A stretch of 64,000 nucleotides of DNA, taken from assembly GCA_050084515.1 (NCBI GenBank), contig CM114274.1, positions 6,572,001-6,636,000 on the forward strand, read 5' to 3'. Below are positions 1 through 10,691 of this stretch, one piece after another; positions within the stretch are counted from its first letter, which is position 1; the number at the start of each line of letters is the position of its first letter. The notes beneath the pieces are model-generated. The model was not told the origin of the DNA and made no database searches. It was given only the letters and a program-made list of their open reading frames with translations. The stretch comes from Blasia pusilla (Eukaryota; Marchantiophyta; Marchantiopsida; Blasiales). Both the position numbers and the translations under genes were made by a program.

Positions 1-184
1 CAAAATAGACATGTTTTCATGTTAGATTTATGTTAGAGAAAATTCTTTGACCACACGAATTTATGATTAGATTTTTGAAGCTAGAAAAAGACAATCTTTT
101 CTTTTTCAAATAAGCTTTTCGTCTTTGGAAATTCCTTGCTACAAATTTCATTAGAAATTTTTTTGCAACTAAATCCTTGGTTGC

Positions 185-315
185 AATTGTCGTGCGCATA
201 CACATCGCTACACAACATACATCGCTATCACCGAACACACACACAAACATGCACGATCCCATGCTAACTCATGGCATCCAAACAACGAGACAAGAAGTAC
301 CAAAATATCTCCAAT
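185..315. repeat. Left copy of a ~130-bp direct repeat flanking the gypsy 3' LTR
   Basis: This stretch is repeated with few differences at about 812-942, on the other side of the LTR core (321-814). Both copies end in the same bases (atatctccaat) on the plus strand and then diverge. On the minus strand the copy begins TTGGAGATATTTTGG, which resembles an LTR start. It is far too long to be a target-site duplication, so it is either part of a larger LTR or a remnant of a second, tandem LTR. Confidence 0.7.
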
Positions 316-320
316 AAAGT

Positions 321-814
321 AAGATCCAATCTCTCTCTACACAATCTCACCATAGCTCTCAAAGGTGTGCACTCTCTCTCATGTCAAACCAAACCCACTC
401 TCCTAATGAGAGGCTTGGGTTACACTCACAAGGCAAGGGACCATAGCTCCGCCGCCTCATGCCAAGAGGTTCAACAAAGAGAGAATGAGCTCTCAAGCTC
501 TCTCTCATTGGGATATATACCCCTCCCCTCTCCCAAGCTCTCTCCATGGTAACCTATTCTCCCAAGTCACCTCCTTGGCTCTTGACTTGATGTAGGAGGT
601 CAAGGGCCTCTTACAAAAAATAGAAAGTCGATCATATACTCAAAATGATACTTACCTAAAATAGCAAGTTTATCAATATGGCTCCAAATGAGCCAAAACG
701 AAGGGGAAACTTGCTTTCTCAGGTTTCCCGGGGCTTGAGCAGGTCATCCTCAACCTCATATGCCTGTCCTCCACTACTCTTGAAGACGCTCTACTAGATC
801 TTACCAACGTGACA
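321..814 (-). repeat. 3' LTR (core) of the Ty3/gypsy element
   Basis: This region matches 10185-10691 almost base for base; 321-795 aligns to 10185-10659 at a constant offset of 9864. The copy here lacks about 13 bp near its right end. Read on the minus strand it begins TGTCACG, like many gypsy LTRs. The internal pol region lies to its right, so it is the 3' LTR of a minus-strand element. The outer boundary is uncertain because a 130-bp repeat flanks both sides. Confidence 0.85.
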
Positions 815-942
815 GTTGTCGTGCGTATACACATCGCTACACAACATACATAACTGTCACCGAACATACACACAAACACGCACGATCCCATGCTAACTCA
901 TGGAATCCAAACAACGAGACAAGAAGTACCAAAATATCTCCA
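812..942. repeat. Right copy of the ~130-bp direct repeat inside the gypsy 3' end
   Basis: This is the second copy of the repeat at 185-315. On its right a C-rich run (cgcccccc) follows, which on the minus strand is a purine run just before TTGGAGATATT. That run could be the polypurine tract, which would place the true 3' LTR start here and make the LTR about 620 bp. The right LTR has no equivalent of this part. Confidence 0.6.
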
Positions 943-1130
943 ATCGCCCCCCTAGCTGGTGGTTAGGTCCCTCTAATTCTAGATAGCCATCTATCCCTAC
1001 CTACCATGACACACATCTCTCGGACGCTAAGAGCAAGAAGGTCGGGTGCTCATGTGGCCCCATCGCTAGTCGCCTTCCTATTATCCATGTCAGAGAAAAA
1101 GTCGAGATCGAAACCTATCTAGTATCTCCT

Positions 1131-1457
1131 CTATGTACATCTGGGACACATCCATCGTCCCCGAGGAACCCTAGTGAGAGGTGGCGTCAGACATGCCATA
1201 TGCCAACCTCTCGAACAACCATCATAGACTAGCATCGTGGCCGCATCACGGGCAGAACCACACAACATACAACGCAAGCCTGCAGGAACTACTGCTAAGC
1301 TCAGATCCACTGTACCATCAATGTTAGGAAGGTGACATGGTGCACAATTACGCACATGGTCCTTCCATACCATACCATCGCGTCCCTCTAGCAAGAGAAC
1401 ACCGAATGGCAAAACGTAACGCACTCTCCAGATAGTGCGCCCTGCAGTCACATCCAA
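1131..1457 (-). pseudogene. Gypsy integrase C-terminal tail with PHD-like zinc finger
   Basis: This 108-residue reading frame is the end of the gypsy polyprotein. Its first half (about residues 1-55) resembles the small beta-rich integrase tail. The last 50 residues have a PHD-type ligand pattern: C-x2-C, then YDGC, GWH-x2-C, and a final W-x-C-x2-C directly before the stop. The usual third ligand, Cys in LLCDGC, is Tyr here (LVYDGC), so zinc binding is probably impaired. PHD fingers read histone tails, and such a tail could steer integration to particular chromatin; that role is an inference. The missing ligand fits decay of this copy. Confidence 0.75.
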
Positions 1458-1568
1458 CGTCGTCGGTGCCGTCTATTGCAAGTAGACATAATCTCCCCGA
1501 TGAAGCCTCCACATAGTTGGTCGATAACCACCATCCCTAATAGTTGCATACCTCAACGTATCACGATG

Positions 1569-2470
1569 CTACGCAATCCCCAAGTTCTCGAATGCCATGG
1601 GCATCACTCTCCGAAACAACTTAGCCCTCTGAGAACATGCTCGCATCCATACATATGGGTCATCAAGGTCCAGCACCTCACCAACATCTCGACGAATGGC
1701 CGCAGGTAAATCTGGCTCTCGGCCATAAAGTAGCAAGTATGGTGAAAACGACGCTAAGGATGCGTGCCTGCTGAATCTATATCCCATCGCCAACCAGGGA
1801 AAATGGAGGTCCCAATCTCCTAGGTGACCTCTTTGCAAGCCCATACTTGCGTAAATCCCTCTTCACCATTTGCACTACTCTCTCCGCTAATCCATCCGCC
1901 TCGGGATGATGTCGCGAAGTCGTACGATGGTCGATGAGCGCCTGATCATACAAGGCCTGGAACTCACCGCGAAACTCGGTACCCTGGTCTGTCAACACCT
2001 CAGCCAATGCGCCATAATGACTCAGCACTCTGTCAAGGAAGGCATAAGCTACTCCCTCACTCGCTTTGTCAGGCAATGCAACCAACTCGATTCACTTCGA
2101 GAAGTGCTCGACCATCACCAACACATAACGACTATGACGCTCTGTCAAAGGCAAAGGTCCTGCAAAATCCAAACTCCATCTACACCCTAAGCCCATGATC
2201 GATAATGGATGCAACTGTGGATTCAGAGCATTGAACGATGCTCGGACCCGATCACACACCATGCACTTGGCAACAAACTGTTGAACGTCAGTCTCCATGC
2301 ATCGCCACCAATACTAAATCTAGAGCAAGTTGTACGTACACTTCACCCCAAAGTGACCCAACTCCTTGTGGGCATGCTGCACTAGTCGTGCTCTCAGCGA
2401 GGGATGTGGCACTATGCGTACTCTACCATCCTCCCAAACCCTCAAAACATGTGTCCCCTCCCAACGGAAC
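1569..2470 (-). pseudogene. Gypsy integrase (zinc-binding and catalytic domains, broken)
   Basis: The integrase is split over three frames. At about 2340-2400 is the HHCC zinc-binding start (HAHKELGHFG), followed at 2092-2298 by CMVCDRV and the first catalytic Asp in SLDFAGPLP. At 1777-2085 are the second Asp (LTDQGTEF) and the catalytic Glu (ADGLAERVVQ), giving the full D,D-35-E triad. At 1569-1844 is the downstream part with the YGREPDLP motif. All catalytic residues can be seen, but frameshifts at about 1.8, 2.09 and 2.3 kb separate them, so no intact enzyme can be made. Confidence 0.88.
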
Positions 2471-3540
2471 CGTTGCCCTGGCCAGAGGATCCGATCTCGC
2501 TCTCTAGTACCCAGTGCTGCCTTATTTGCCCCGAAGGTACTCCAAGACTACTCCATCATCATGAATATCTCGCCACCTATCGTCTCCTCACTAGCCTCCG
2601 GATCAGGACTCTCCAAGACTAGTCTCCACACTCCATCATCTTGAACGTTAATCTGAATATCTAGGTCACGCTCTCAACGCCGATCTGCATCCAAACACGC
2701 CGGTTAGTCGGGTCTTGGATCAATCATTAGGACTCTCTCTTCAAGCTCAACCTTCCTAGTTTCGCGGTTTCAACACGGGCAAGTCTCAAAGACACCTCTG
2801 AAACTAAGCGGTTCCAATGTCCGATGAACATCCAATGAGTTCCTCACCAAGACTCGCATAAGTGAATCTCGGTTGGAATCCAAGTGTGGCGTGCACAAAG
2901 TCCACTCCTTGGATCGGGTTTGGGTTTCGGGTTTCCGCGCTAAACTCGTTTCATATGCCAACATGCGTTTCCCGAGACATCTCAGAGAAGGTACTCCCCT
3001 TACTAGTACTTCTGGGATCTCAGGGGGCCCCCATTTAGGAAAGACACCAGGCCCCTCAATTGGCCCTCAACCCGATTGCTCTCTGAATCACAATATCTCA
3101 GCCTGTACTTATGCCTGAGATCTTTGGTCGTTGGAAGCGTCTCAAGATCAGCTTTCAACGCGCCTTCTTGTCCCGAACGCATCTCGGAGCTCAACGTTAT
3201 GGTCCTAAACACAGTCAGATTCTCCCAAACCTAGCCGTGTTCCAAATCGTTCTCACCTCCTGGCAACCAACCTGAGACTCAACTCTTCTCAAGTCTCGGC
3301 TCGTTTGGTCTAGGTTTCTGGTCGCGACCACTAATGCATGAAAACAACTATGTTCCACGTTTCGTCTCTTAGACTTTTCCAAGAGACTCTTCCAAACGCT
3401 CTCCAAAGCGCAAACCTCGCGGCGTGAGTTCCTTTGAGTTCTGATGTTTCGCTGGCGCGCGTATTTGGTGTTGTTTGGTTATGAGGGTCGCGACACGGCT
3501 CTCCATAGCCAACATGCCTAAATAGGCTGACGCGTGCCAT
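2471..3540 (-). other. Spacer between gypsy RNase H and integrase
   Basis: About 1.07 kb separates the RNase H frame from the integrase zinc finger, where related elements usually have only a short linker. The visible reading frames (for example 3331-3588) are short and resemble nothing I recognise. It is probably an insertion into the pol gene or heavily decayed sequence. Confidence 0.5.
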
Positions 3541-3542
3541 CA

Positions 3543-4094
3543 TCAACTCATCACTCTCCATGCCATCGAGCTTGATGATGATGGGCATGGGTTACGACTC
3601 AACCCAGCATCCTGGTTGAGCATCCCAGGTCTTTGTACCACCAAAAAATCATATTCCTGCAACAACAAAGCCCATCTCGCAAGCTTCCCTGTAAGCTTGT
3701 CGGACTCCATCAACCACTTCACTGGTTGATGATCGTGATGATGGTAAAGGGGTTCTTTGAATAAGTAACACCTGAAATGCGCGACACCACACCGCATGAC
3801 CAAGCACTCACCCTCATGCGAGCTGTACTTCGCCTCTGCAGCGTTGTTCGAGCGGCTAGCATAAGCCTCCATAAACTCTCTACCCTCATGATCATGTTGG
3901 GTGAGCACCGCTCCAAGCCCCAACATGCTCCAATCTATGTGCAATTGGAAAGGACGTCCCCGGATGAGTCTCCTCAAGATGGGCGCAGACGTCAACTTGT
4001 CCTTGAGCAACTGAAATGCTCGCTCTTGCTCATTCCCCCAGTGCCACTCATGATCCACCTTTGTCAAGCAAGGTCGGGGCCATAATCGAATCAA
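3543..4094 (-). pseudogene. Gypsy RNase H domain
   Basis: The 183-residue frame begins inside the RT connection region (AFQLLKDKLTSAPIL), followed by FQLHIDWSMLGLGAVL, the normal place of the first RNase H Asp. Next come the YSSHEGECLVM region with the Glu, and ARWALLLQEYDF followed by NQDAGLSR near the C-terminus. This order is typical of Ty3/gypsy RNase H. It overlaps the RT frame only after a frameshift at about 4.1 kb, so RT and RNase H are not in one open frame here. Confidence 0.88.
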
Positions 4095-4106
4095 TCCCTT
4101 GACGTA

Positions 4107-4637
4107 TCACCGCCGATAGAAGTTCGCCAATCCCATGAATGCGCGAACACGGCTCACATCTGTAGGGCGTGGAATGCGTGAGATAGCCTCTATCTTTGTA
4201 TGCTGAACACCAAGGCCCCGTGGGTATATCGTATGACCCAAGTACTCAATCTGGTCGTAGAAGAACTTGCACTTGCCTGGATATAGCTTCAGCCCATGTA
4301 ATTGCAATCGTCGAAACACCTCCTCTAGATGTTGCTCATGCTCCTTAACCGTGGCGCTAAAGACTATGATGTCATCAATATAACACCTAGCAAAATCCAG
4401 ACTAGCCAAGATCCTATCCATGACCCTTTGAAACTCATCAGGGGCGTTCTTTAACCCAAATGGTAAGAACCGCCAGTGGTACAAACAATCCTTCCCGTGA
4501 GGATCGATGCCCAAAAATACCGTCTTCTGCCTGTCCTCCAATCTGATAGGCAGTTGATGGTTTACGGCTCGCAAATCCAATGAACTGAAGACCTTTGCAT
4601 GACCAATCGCATCAAAGATCTCCTCAGGGGTGGGCAT
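4107..4637 (-). pseudogene. Gypsy reverse transcriptase
   Basis: This 176-residue frame covers most of the RT palm and fingers: FSSLDLRAVNHQLPI with a catalytic Asp, FLPFGLKNAPDEFQRVMD, and the catalytic box CYIDDIIVFS. It continues to GLQHTKIEAI-like and RAFMGLANFYRR sequence at the thumb. The N-terminal part continues in other frames up to about 4.85 kb (the plus-strand complement of 4641-4760 reads MPAKKDVHGN-like). The YIDD motif is intact, but the polyprotein frame is broken on both sides. Confidence 0.93.
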
Positions 4638-5084
4638 GGCATACCTATTGGACTTTATCTGTCGATTGATAGGTCAATAATCCCCACACATCCGCCTATC
4701 CGTCGAGTTTCCATGCACATCCTTCTTGGCGGGCATGACAGTGGCAGATGCATACTCCCCATGGGACATCTCCACTAGTCCTGCTGTGACCAAGTCCTCG
4801 CTCCTACTCTGAATTAGAGCCCTCTCAATATCACTGTATCTGTAGGGTCATTGGAAGATCGGCGTATCACTCGACAACTCAATGCGGATCCCCGGTCCCT
4901 TCAACGTACCCAAAACCTCCATGCAAAATGCAAAGCAGCTTCTATAACTCGTGAGGAACTGATGTATCCGGCGCCGCTCTCCTCCTGTCAACTTAGGGCC
5001 CATATCTGCCTCCCAAGTCTCCATCGTGACTACGGTAGGACTCTCTGGCGCGGGTATCAGTGCTTGCTATGGTGCAACCCCGTC

Positions 5085-6433
5085 TCAAAAACGCCGCTGC
5101 TGCTCTTTGCAGCCAATCAGAACTCGATCTCCTCCACATGCAGTGCTCGGAACCATGCTCAATGTTGTGGCTATCATCCCCTGGCGTACCTGCAAAAAAT
5201 CCCAAGAAGTCCAAGGGTGTCTCTCCCGATCTCCCGTGGTGTGTCGATCTCCTCGGGTCTCGCCCCCAGCCACTACCTCCACCGTCTTAGTAGGCATGGG
5301 GCTCACCAACGCAACCGCTGTGATCTGTCGCGATCTCATCCGACGCTGCTCAGCCACCCCCAAGCTGAAGATCCATATCCAGAAGTTCAGGTCCATCGCC
5401 TGACCCAAGACATGGCGTCGTGATGCCTCTGATACTGACGGGACTGCCGTCACTCCTGTGGGAAATCCCATCGCCCGCTCTCTCTTGTCGCCGTTGGGCT
5501 CCACCAACCTCTAAACCTGGTCATCCCAAACCAAGCCAGGAGCGTCTTCCTTGTATGCATAGGAAGCAGGAAAACTCACAAACGTGGGGAAGGCTGCCCG
5601 CGGCGTGCCTACCATGTTGACCACAATCAGCGGTGGTCGATCATCGTGCCTCACTGCTTGTCATCGACGACCTGGATCTAGAATGGAATCCACTAACAAA
5701 TGGGAGGGGCGCTCCACTCTCGCATACGTCCTCCGTGGGTGTCATTGTAGCACTCCCTGCTACCTCGGGTTCCTCAGACCCATCCCGCTCCGGTGCAAAT
5801 GCCTCGCTCCACGCGGGGTGCACGTTCTCATCTGCCAATCGTCGAAGCTTCTCAGTCGAGCCCCACAATGGCACCTCTCCTCCACGGAATGATGCAGCTA
5901 CCATAACACTCCTCTCCATAGAAATGTCAGAAATGGGAGTATCCTCTGCATGTACATGTCCCTCAATCAAATCACTAGGCCAAGTGATGGCACTGCTAAA
6001 TGCTGCTAAGGTCGCCATCTCTCCTGGCCGTTGCTCGATCACTGCACCTATGAATCAAACGGGTAATGAACTAATGCGCCCATCACCTGACTGCCATCCT
6101 GCTCTGTAGGACGTTGACTCCTCCCAATAATCCAGGGTAAACCCCATTGGGTATAACACTGCTCCACCAACCAAGACGTCGTAGGACTCTACATCAGTCA
6201 CTATCGCCTTGGCTCGCACCACGGACTCATCTGTAGGATGTCTCGGGAAAATTCTCACCACGACCTCCTGTCGGGTGATATATTGTGTGGTACTCGCTCC
6301 ACCCAAGGATGTCTGTATCCGGAATGGAAAACACTCCACATCTGAATGACGCCTTCCCCAACATCAGGGGTTGCGCTCCTGAATCCAACAAGACGCGCTG
6401 CGGACTAAAAGCTCTACTTACGGGACTCACCAA
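5085..6433 (-). pseudogene. Gypsy protease and protease-RT linker
   Basis: The frame 6227-6433 has VLLDSGAQPLMLG, the DSGA active site of a retroviral-type aspartic protease. Frame 6055-6339 carries its C-terminal half (YDVLVGGAVLYPMGF). Frames 5641-6042 and 5085-5507 are the linker to RT and have no domain I recognise. At least two frameshifts split the region. The protease would cleave the gag-pol polyprotein in an intact relative. Confidence 0.8.
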
Positions 6434-7336
6434 CTAGAATACCTCTCCTCGATTATCCAACAACACAACACTAGGAGAAGCCGTGGCACGCTCTATCGCG
6501 GGTCTAGCGGGCATCTCCGCCATCCTACCAGCCGTAGCCGCCATGCATCTGACGTGGACGGCCCGAGCATCCGCTCCAAGGGCAGGTCCATCACCTCCTC
6601 TGCAATCACCTTTTAATGTGATGCAAGAACTCCAACTCTACGCTCATATAGTGAAGCAGCCAGCCGAAAAGCCTCGGCGGGCGTGCCCCTCAACGTCATA
6701 ACATTGGAAGCAGAAAATAAAAGAGTGCGGTACACAACGGTGGCCGCCCCCAACAACGTGCTTGATACATGCCCCTCCTAAGCATCAACAATAGCAGTCA
6801 TCGTACTTGCTTCTCCCATTGCCCTCTGTGCATGCACACCATCAACATCACCAGCTCTCTCGCAGGACTCTGATCAGGACCCATCGATGGGATCCTCATC
6901 GCCTCAGACAACGTTAAAGACTGAGGAAGCCTAGTCTGTTTCCTGGCTTCCCCTCGCTATGGATCCAACTCTGCGGCTGCTCCACGCGTCACAACTACGG
7001 CGGCCTCCATCTGGGAAACCCCTCACATCCAACCATGATCCTCTAGAACTCCGACTGCTCCATATGATGTCGATGCCCCGGATCCGACATCTGGTAACCT
7101 CAATGCCATAGCGGAAATATGCTCCTGTAGCTGCTGTATCTGAGCAGCCATCCCAACCTCACGTCCGACGTCTCCCTGGGCGCGTCAAGGTGGTAGTACT
7201 CTACCTCCTCCACGTGCAGCTCCACCACCATGTCGGGAAACTCCAGCTCCTCGTCCCCCAACGGGACCACTTGGTGCACGATCTCTAGGCTCACCCGGAC
7301 CGGCTACTCGCCTTGGTGCCCTCTCTGGCTCTCGGT

Positions 7337-8615
7337 CTAGACGTAACTCAGGATGTAAACTGAAACACCTAGCGCATGTATGACCATACCTCTGACAATA
7401 GTCACACTGATCACCTCTTGGTGCAGCACCATCTCCTCCTCCCTGTTGAGGCGCACGTCCATGACCTTGACGAGTGCAATGGTGCTGATGATGGGCTCCA
7501 CCACATGACCAACAAGTAATAGTAGGCGGTCGCTGTTGAGCCGTATGTGAAGGCGCAGGTCTCTATGCCACAAGCTCCTGGTATCCTCCCTGAGCTCGTG
7601 GTGCCACAGTTCACCTATCTCGGAGTCCACGTTGTTGCACAGGTGGTGCATCCAATCGCGACTGCTCTCGCCTAGAACCCATGGTGGCTACGCTCTCCTC
7701 CGCCATGTCGCGTTGAATGTTCTTGGCGGTCCCTAAGAACATCTCTCAATGTAGGGGAGGTGTTCATAAAAATCACCCCCTCCCGCACCCATGGCCGTAG
7801 GGTCTGGTCCAGCATCGCGTACCATGAGTGGATAGCCTGAGCCTCTATCACTCCCTGAGTGACATTAATCAACCGGAGCAAGCGAGTGTAAGCCTCACAT
7901 AGACTCTCACCCGGGCACCTCTGGAAGTTGTGGATGCTCCGCAACTTTTCCGTCCGTACCCTCTGGTAGCTCGCCCTCAACTCAGCAAAGAACTCAACCA
8001 CGGGGTTAAACCTAGGACGAACCCGACTAGACGGTGCAACTGCTCCAATGCGAGTGACCCCTCCTAAAACATCATTAGTGGAAGAGGAAGTAGCCTCTCA
8101 TGACTCCTCCTCCTCATCTGGGAATGGCTCCGTCCATGACACATAGTGGGGGTCGGAGTAGAGTCGCCATGCCTCAATCTCTTGGGCATATCTGTGGGAG
8201 AACTCATGGTAATCGTCCATGGGTGCCCCCTCTCAATGCTAGAATATACCGTTCCATGCTGTAAACGGGTTGAACTCTCTAGAGTTCCTGGCCCGCTGGG
8301 AGTCGCACCAACTCCTAAACTCTACTATGAAATCCTACAACTCAATCGTATCTCATCTCTGACCTGAAAACCTCACGTGAGTCCTCTACCCCGGTCGTCC
8401 ATCTCGTACGCCCAATTGGTAGGACCACTCACAATGTGTGGCGATGTGCTCACAAACTCCTCTACACCCTCCCCCTCGTCTGACGTTGACACAGAAGGAG
8501 GTCGAGGTGGTCCTTGAAGTGAAAACCCTCGGAACCTCACGCCACTCCGCGTAAAACCTCTAGAGCTACTCTCGAGTTCACCACCTCGCCTCTCAAAGTC
8601 CCGACCGGACGCCAT
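7337..8615 (-). pseudogene. Gypsy gag (capsid and CCHC zinc knuckle, broken)
   Basis: A gag-like start lies at 8615 (MASGRDFERRGGE), broken by a stop at about 8373. The frame 7672-8001 has the capsid-like segment MVEFFAELRASYQRV...FQRCPGESLCEAYTRLLRLI, typical of the retrotransposon gag family. At about 7340-7400 the minus strand encodes CDYCQRYGHTCARC, a C-x2-C-x4-H-x4-C nucleic-acid-binding knuckle. Frameshifts separate these parts. In an intact element gag would form the virus-like particle. Confidence 0.85.
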
Positions 8616-10184
8616 TATGATCCTCGTGCCCTTCTCATCCGATCACTCGCGCCTCGTGAGTAATCCCTCGACCACTCATCCCAAATATGCGGCACTTGAT
8701 CTACACTATCCCTTCTCGAGACATGTAACGTGCGGCAATAAGCGGCGTGGTGGGGCAAATCGACCAGGCTATCATTTCATCGATAACCTACCCTCAACTC
8801 CGGACATCTCACACAGGTCTATGTTCCTTAAACCACATACATAAATGATGCTCTCAGCATCCACACACCCAGTATCCCCAAATAAACTACCCAAATCTCA
8901 GAATTCCTCACACGTGTAGGGTAAAGGACCAGAATGGGTAACTTGAACACATGTCAATGTTGCTCCTCAGCAACTGCAAATCTCGACCCCAACTCGGTCG
9001 TGGAGACAACTCCTCCAATCAGCAAGTCATACTCCTCCCGGACTGACGTTGCTCAAAACTCCTTGATAGACGGTGCGGTTCCAGCGGAACGGTGCGGCAT
9101 TGCAGGCGGCACGGAACGGCTACAAACGGCACGGCCCTCGATGATGGGATGCGGCACTCCGCGACATATCCTCCTCAATCAACAATAAACCCCCACTTTG
9201 CTCCACAATGTCGGAGCGGCTCCGTGATCGAGGCGGTGCGGTGTGGCCACGAGCGGCACGGCGCGGCAATCGGCGGCGCGTTGCGGCTACGGACGTCATG
9301 GCACGGTACCCGATCGTCGTTGAGCGGCTACCAATCACAACATACAAGCATGAAATCAAAACTCAAACACTATAATAGGAGGTCATATGCCATCACAGGT
9401 TGATGATGGTGGCGGCCAAAATAAAGTACGTGATGGCGACGCAAGTCCAAGAATCAACGAACGTTGTGGAAGACCCTCCACTCCGTAACGGCAGCAATGG
9501 CAACCAGGGGTGGACAACGGATGGTGGATCATTGACGGCGACGGTTGACCGTTGATGGTGACGGCCGAACGGTGACAGTGATGGTTGATGGTGACTATGA
9601 CGGCGACGGCCGCAGCCGGTGTGGCGGCTGGTTTAGGGTTTGCACAATTTAACCCTAAAAATCGCCTAGCAATGACAATTTTGCAAGATTGATCATAAAT
9701 TTTTGCTCGCAAATCCAAATTGCACACTTTTTGTCGTACAGCGTGCATAACTTCACGATCTATGCCAGCATCAAAAAATATTTAGAATCGGACATTCTAG
9801 TAAAAACTGACGAGGACTGTCGTAAAGCCCAATGTCTCTTTCTCCTACACAAAATTCGGCAACGCTTCCGCGCTGATTCCTCCCAAAAAAATGTAAAACC
9901 TGTAAAAATACAAATCAGCAACCAACATGGTGCTCCCAAAAGCACCGGCATGGGGCAACCCGCCCCCATACTCAATCCCTATCAGAAATTGGGCAGCGCT
10001 TTCGCGCGCCACTCTTCTACACAAAAAATCGACAAATGCAAAGAACAATCCAAGCAATCCTTGCTCCAATGAGCACTCCCATGAGCCGTTGAACGGGAAA
10101 CACGGTCCCCAACCTAGAAAAATAGTGAGTGACCAGCAAGCTCCCCCATGAAGCTCTAACTCTCTCATTCTCTCTTTGTAAAAT
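8616..10184 (-). other. Gypsy leader between 5' LTR and gag
   Basis: This stretch of about 1.6 kb has no convincing coding frame on either strand. It includes a GC-rich part with many ggcacgg/gcggcac repeats (about 9080-9320) and a part rich in tgacggcgacgg-like triplets (9520-9610). I read it as a long untranslated leader of the element, possibly expanded by simple repeats. Confidence 0.5.
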
Positions 10185-10691
10185 AAGATCCAATCTCTCT
10201 CTACACAATCTCACCATAGCTCTCAAAGGTGTGCACTCTCTCTCATGTCAAACCAAACCCACTCTCCTAATGAGAGGCTTGGGTTACACTCACAAGGCAA
10301 GGGACCATAGCTCCGCCGCCTCATGCCAAGAGGTTCAACAAAGAGAGAATGAGCTCTCAAGCTCTCTCTCATTGGGATATATACCCCTCCCCTCTCCCAA
10401 GCTCTCTCCATGGTAACCTATTCTCCCAAGTCACCTCCTTGGCTCTTGACTTGATGTAGGAGGTCAAGGGCCTCTTACAAAAAATAGAAAGTCGATCATA
10501 TACTCAAAATGGTACTTACCTAAAATAGCAAGTTTATCAATATGGCTCCAAATGAGCCAAAACGAAGGGGGAACTTGCTTTCTCAGGTTTCCCGGGGCTT
10601 GAGAAGGTCATCCTCCACCTCATATGCCTGTCCTCCACTACTCTTGAAGACGCTCTACTCATCTCACCGATCTATCCTAAAGGACGTGACA
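10185..10691 (-). repeat. 5' LTR of the Ty3/gypsy element
   Basis: This is nearly identical to 321-814. On the minus strand it begins TGTCACGTCC, a common gypsy LTR start. To its right begins unrelated AT-rich DNA, so 10691 is the probable outer edge of the element. Confidence 0.87.

Larger units (their letters stand above)
321..10691 (-). mobile_element. Decayed Ty3/gypsy LTR retrotransposon with a C-terminal PHD-like finger
   Basis: Two near-identical LTRs bound about 9.4 kb of internal sequence. Reading from right to left on the minus strand, the internal part has a long leader, gag with a CCHC knuckle, an aspartic protease, reverse transcriptase, RNase H, integrase and a PHD-like finger. 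The order PR-RT-RH-IN is diagnostic of Ty3/gypsy (Metaviridae). Every domain is split by frameshifts or stops, so the copy is not autonomous. I found no convincing tRNA primer-binding site beside the right LTR. Confidence 0.92.

Noticed and set aside
5415-5445. A tRNA-Met-like primer-binding site (agtatcagag on the minus strand)
   Set aside because: It lies in the middle of pol, between protease and RT, far from either LTR and inside a reading frame. Ten matching bases can occur by chance.
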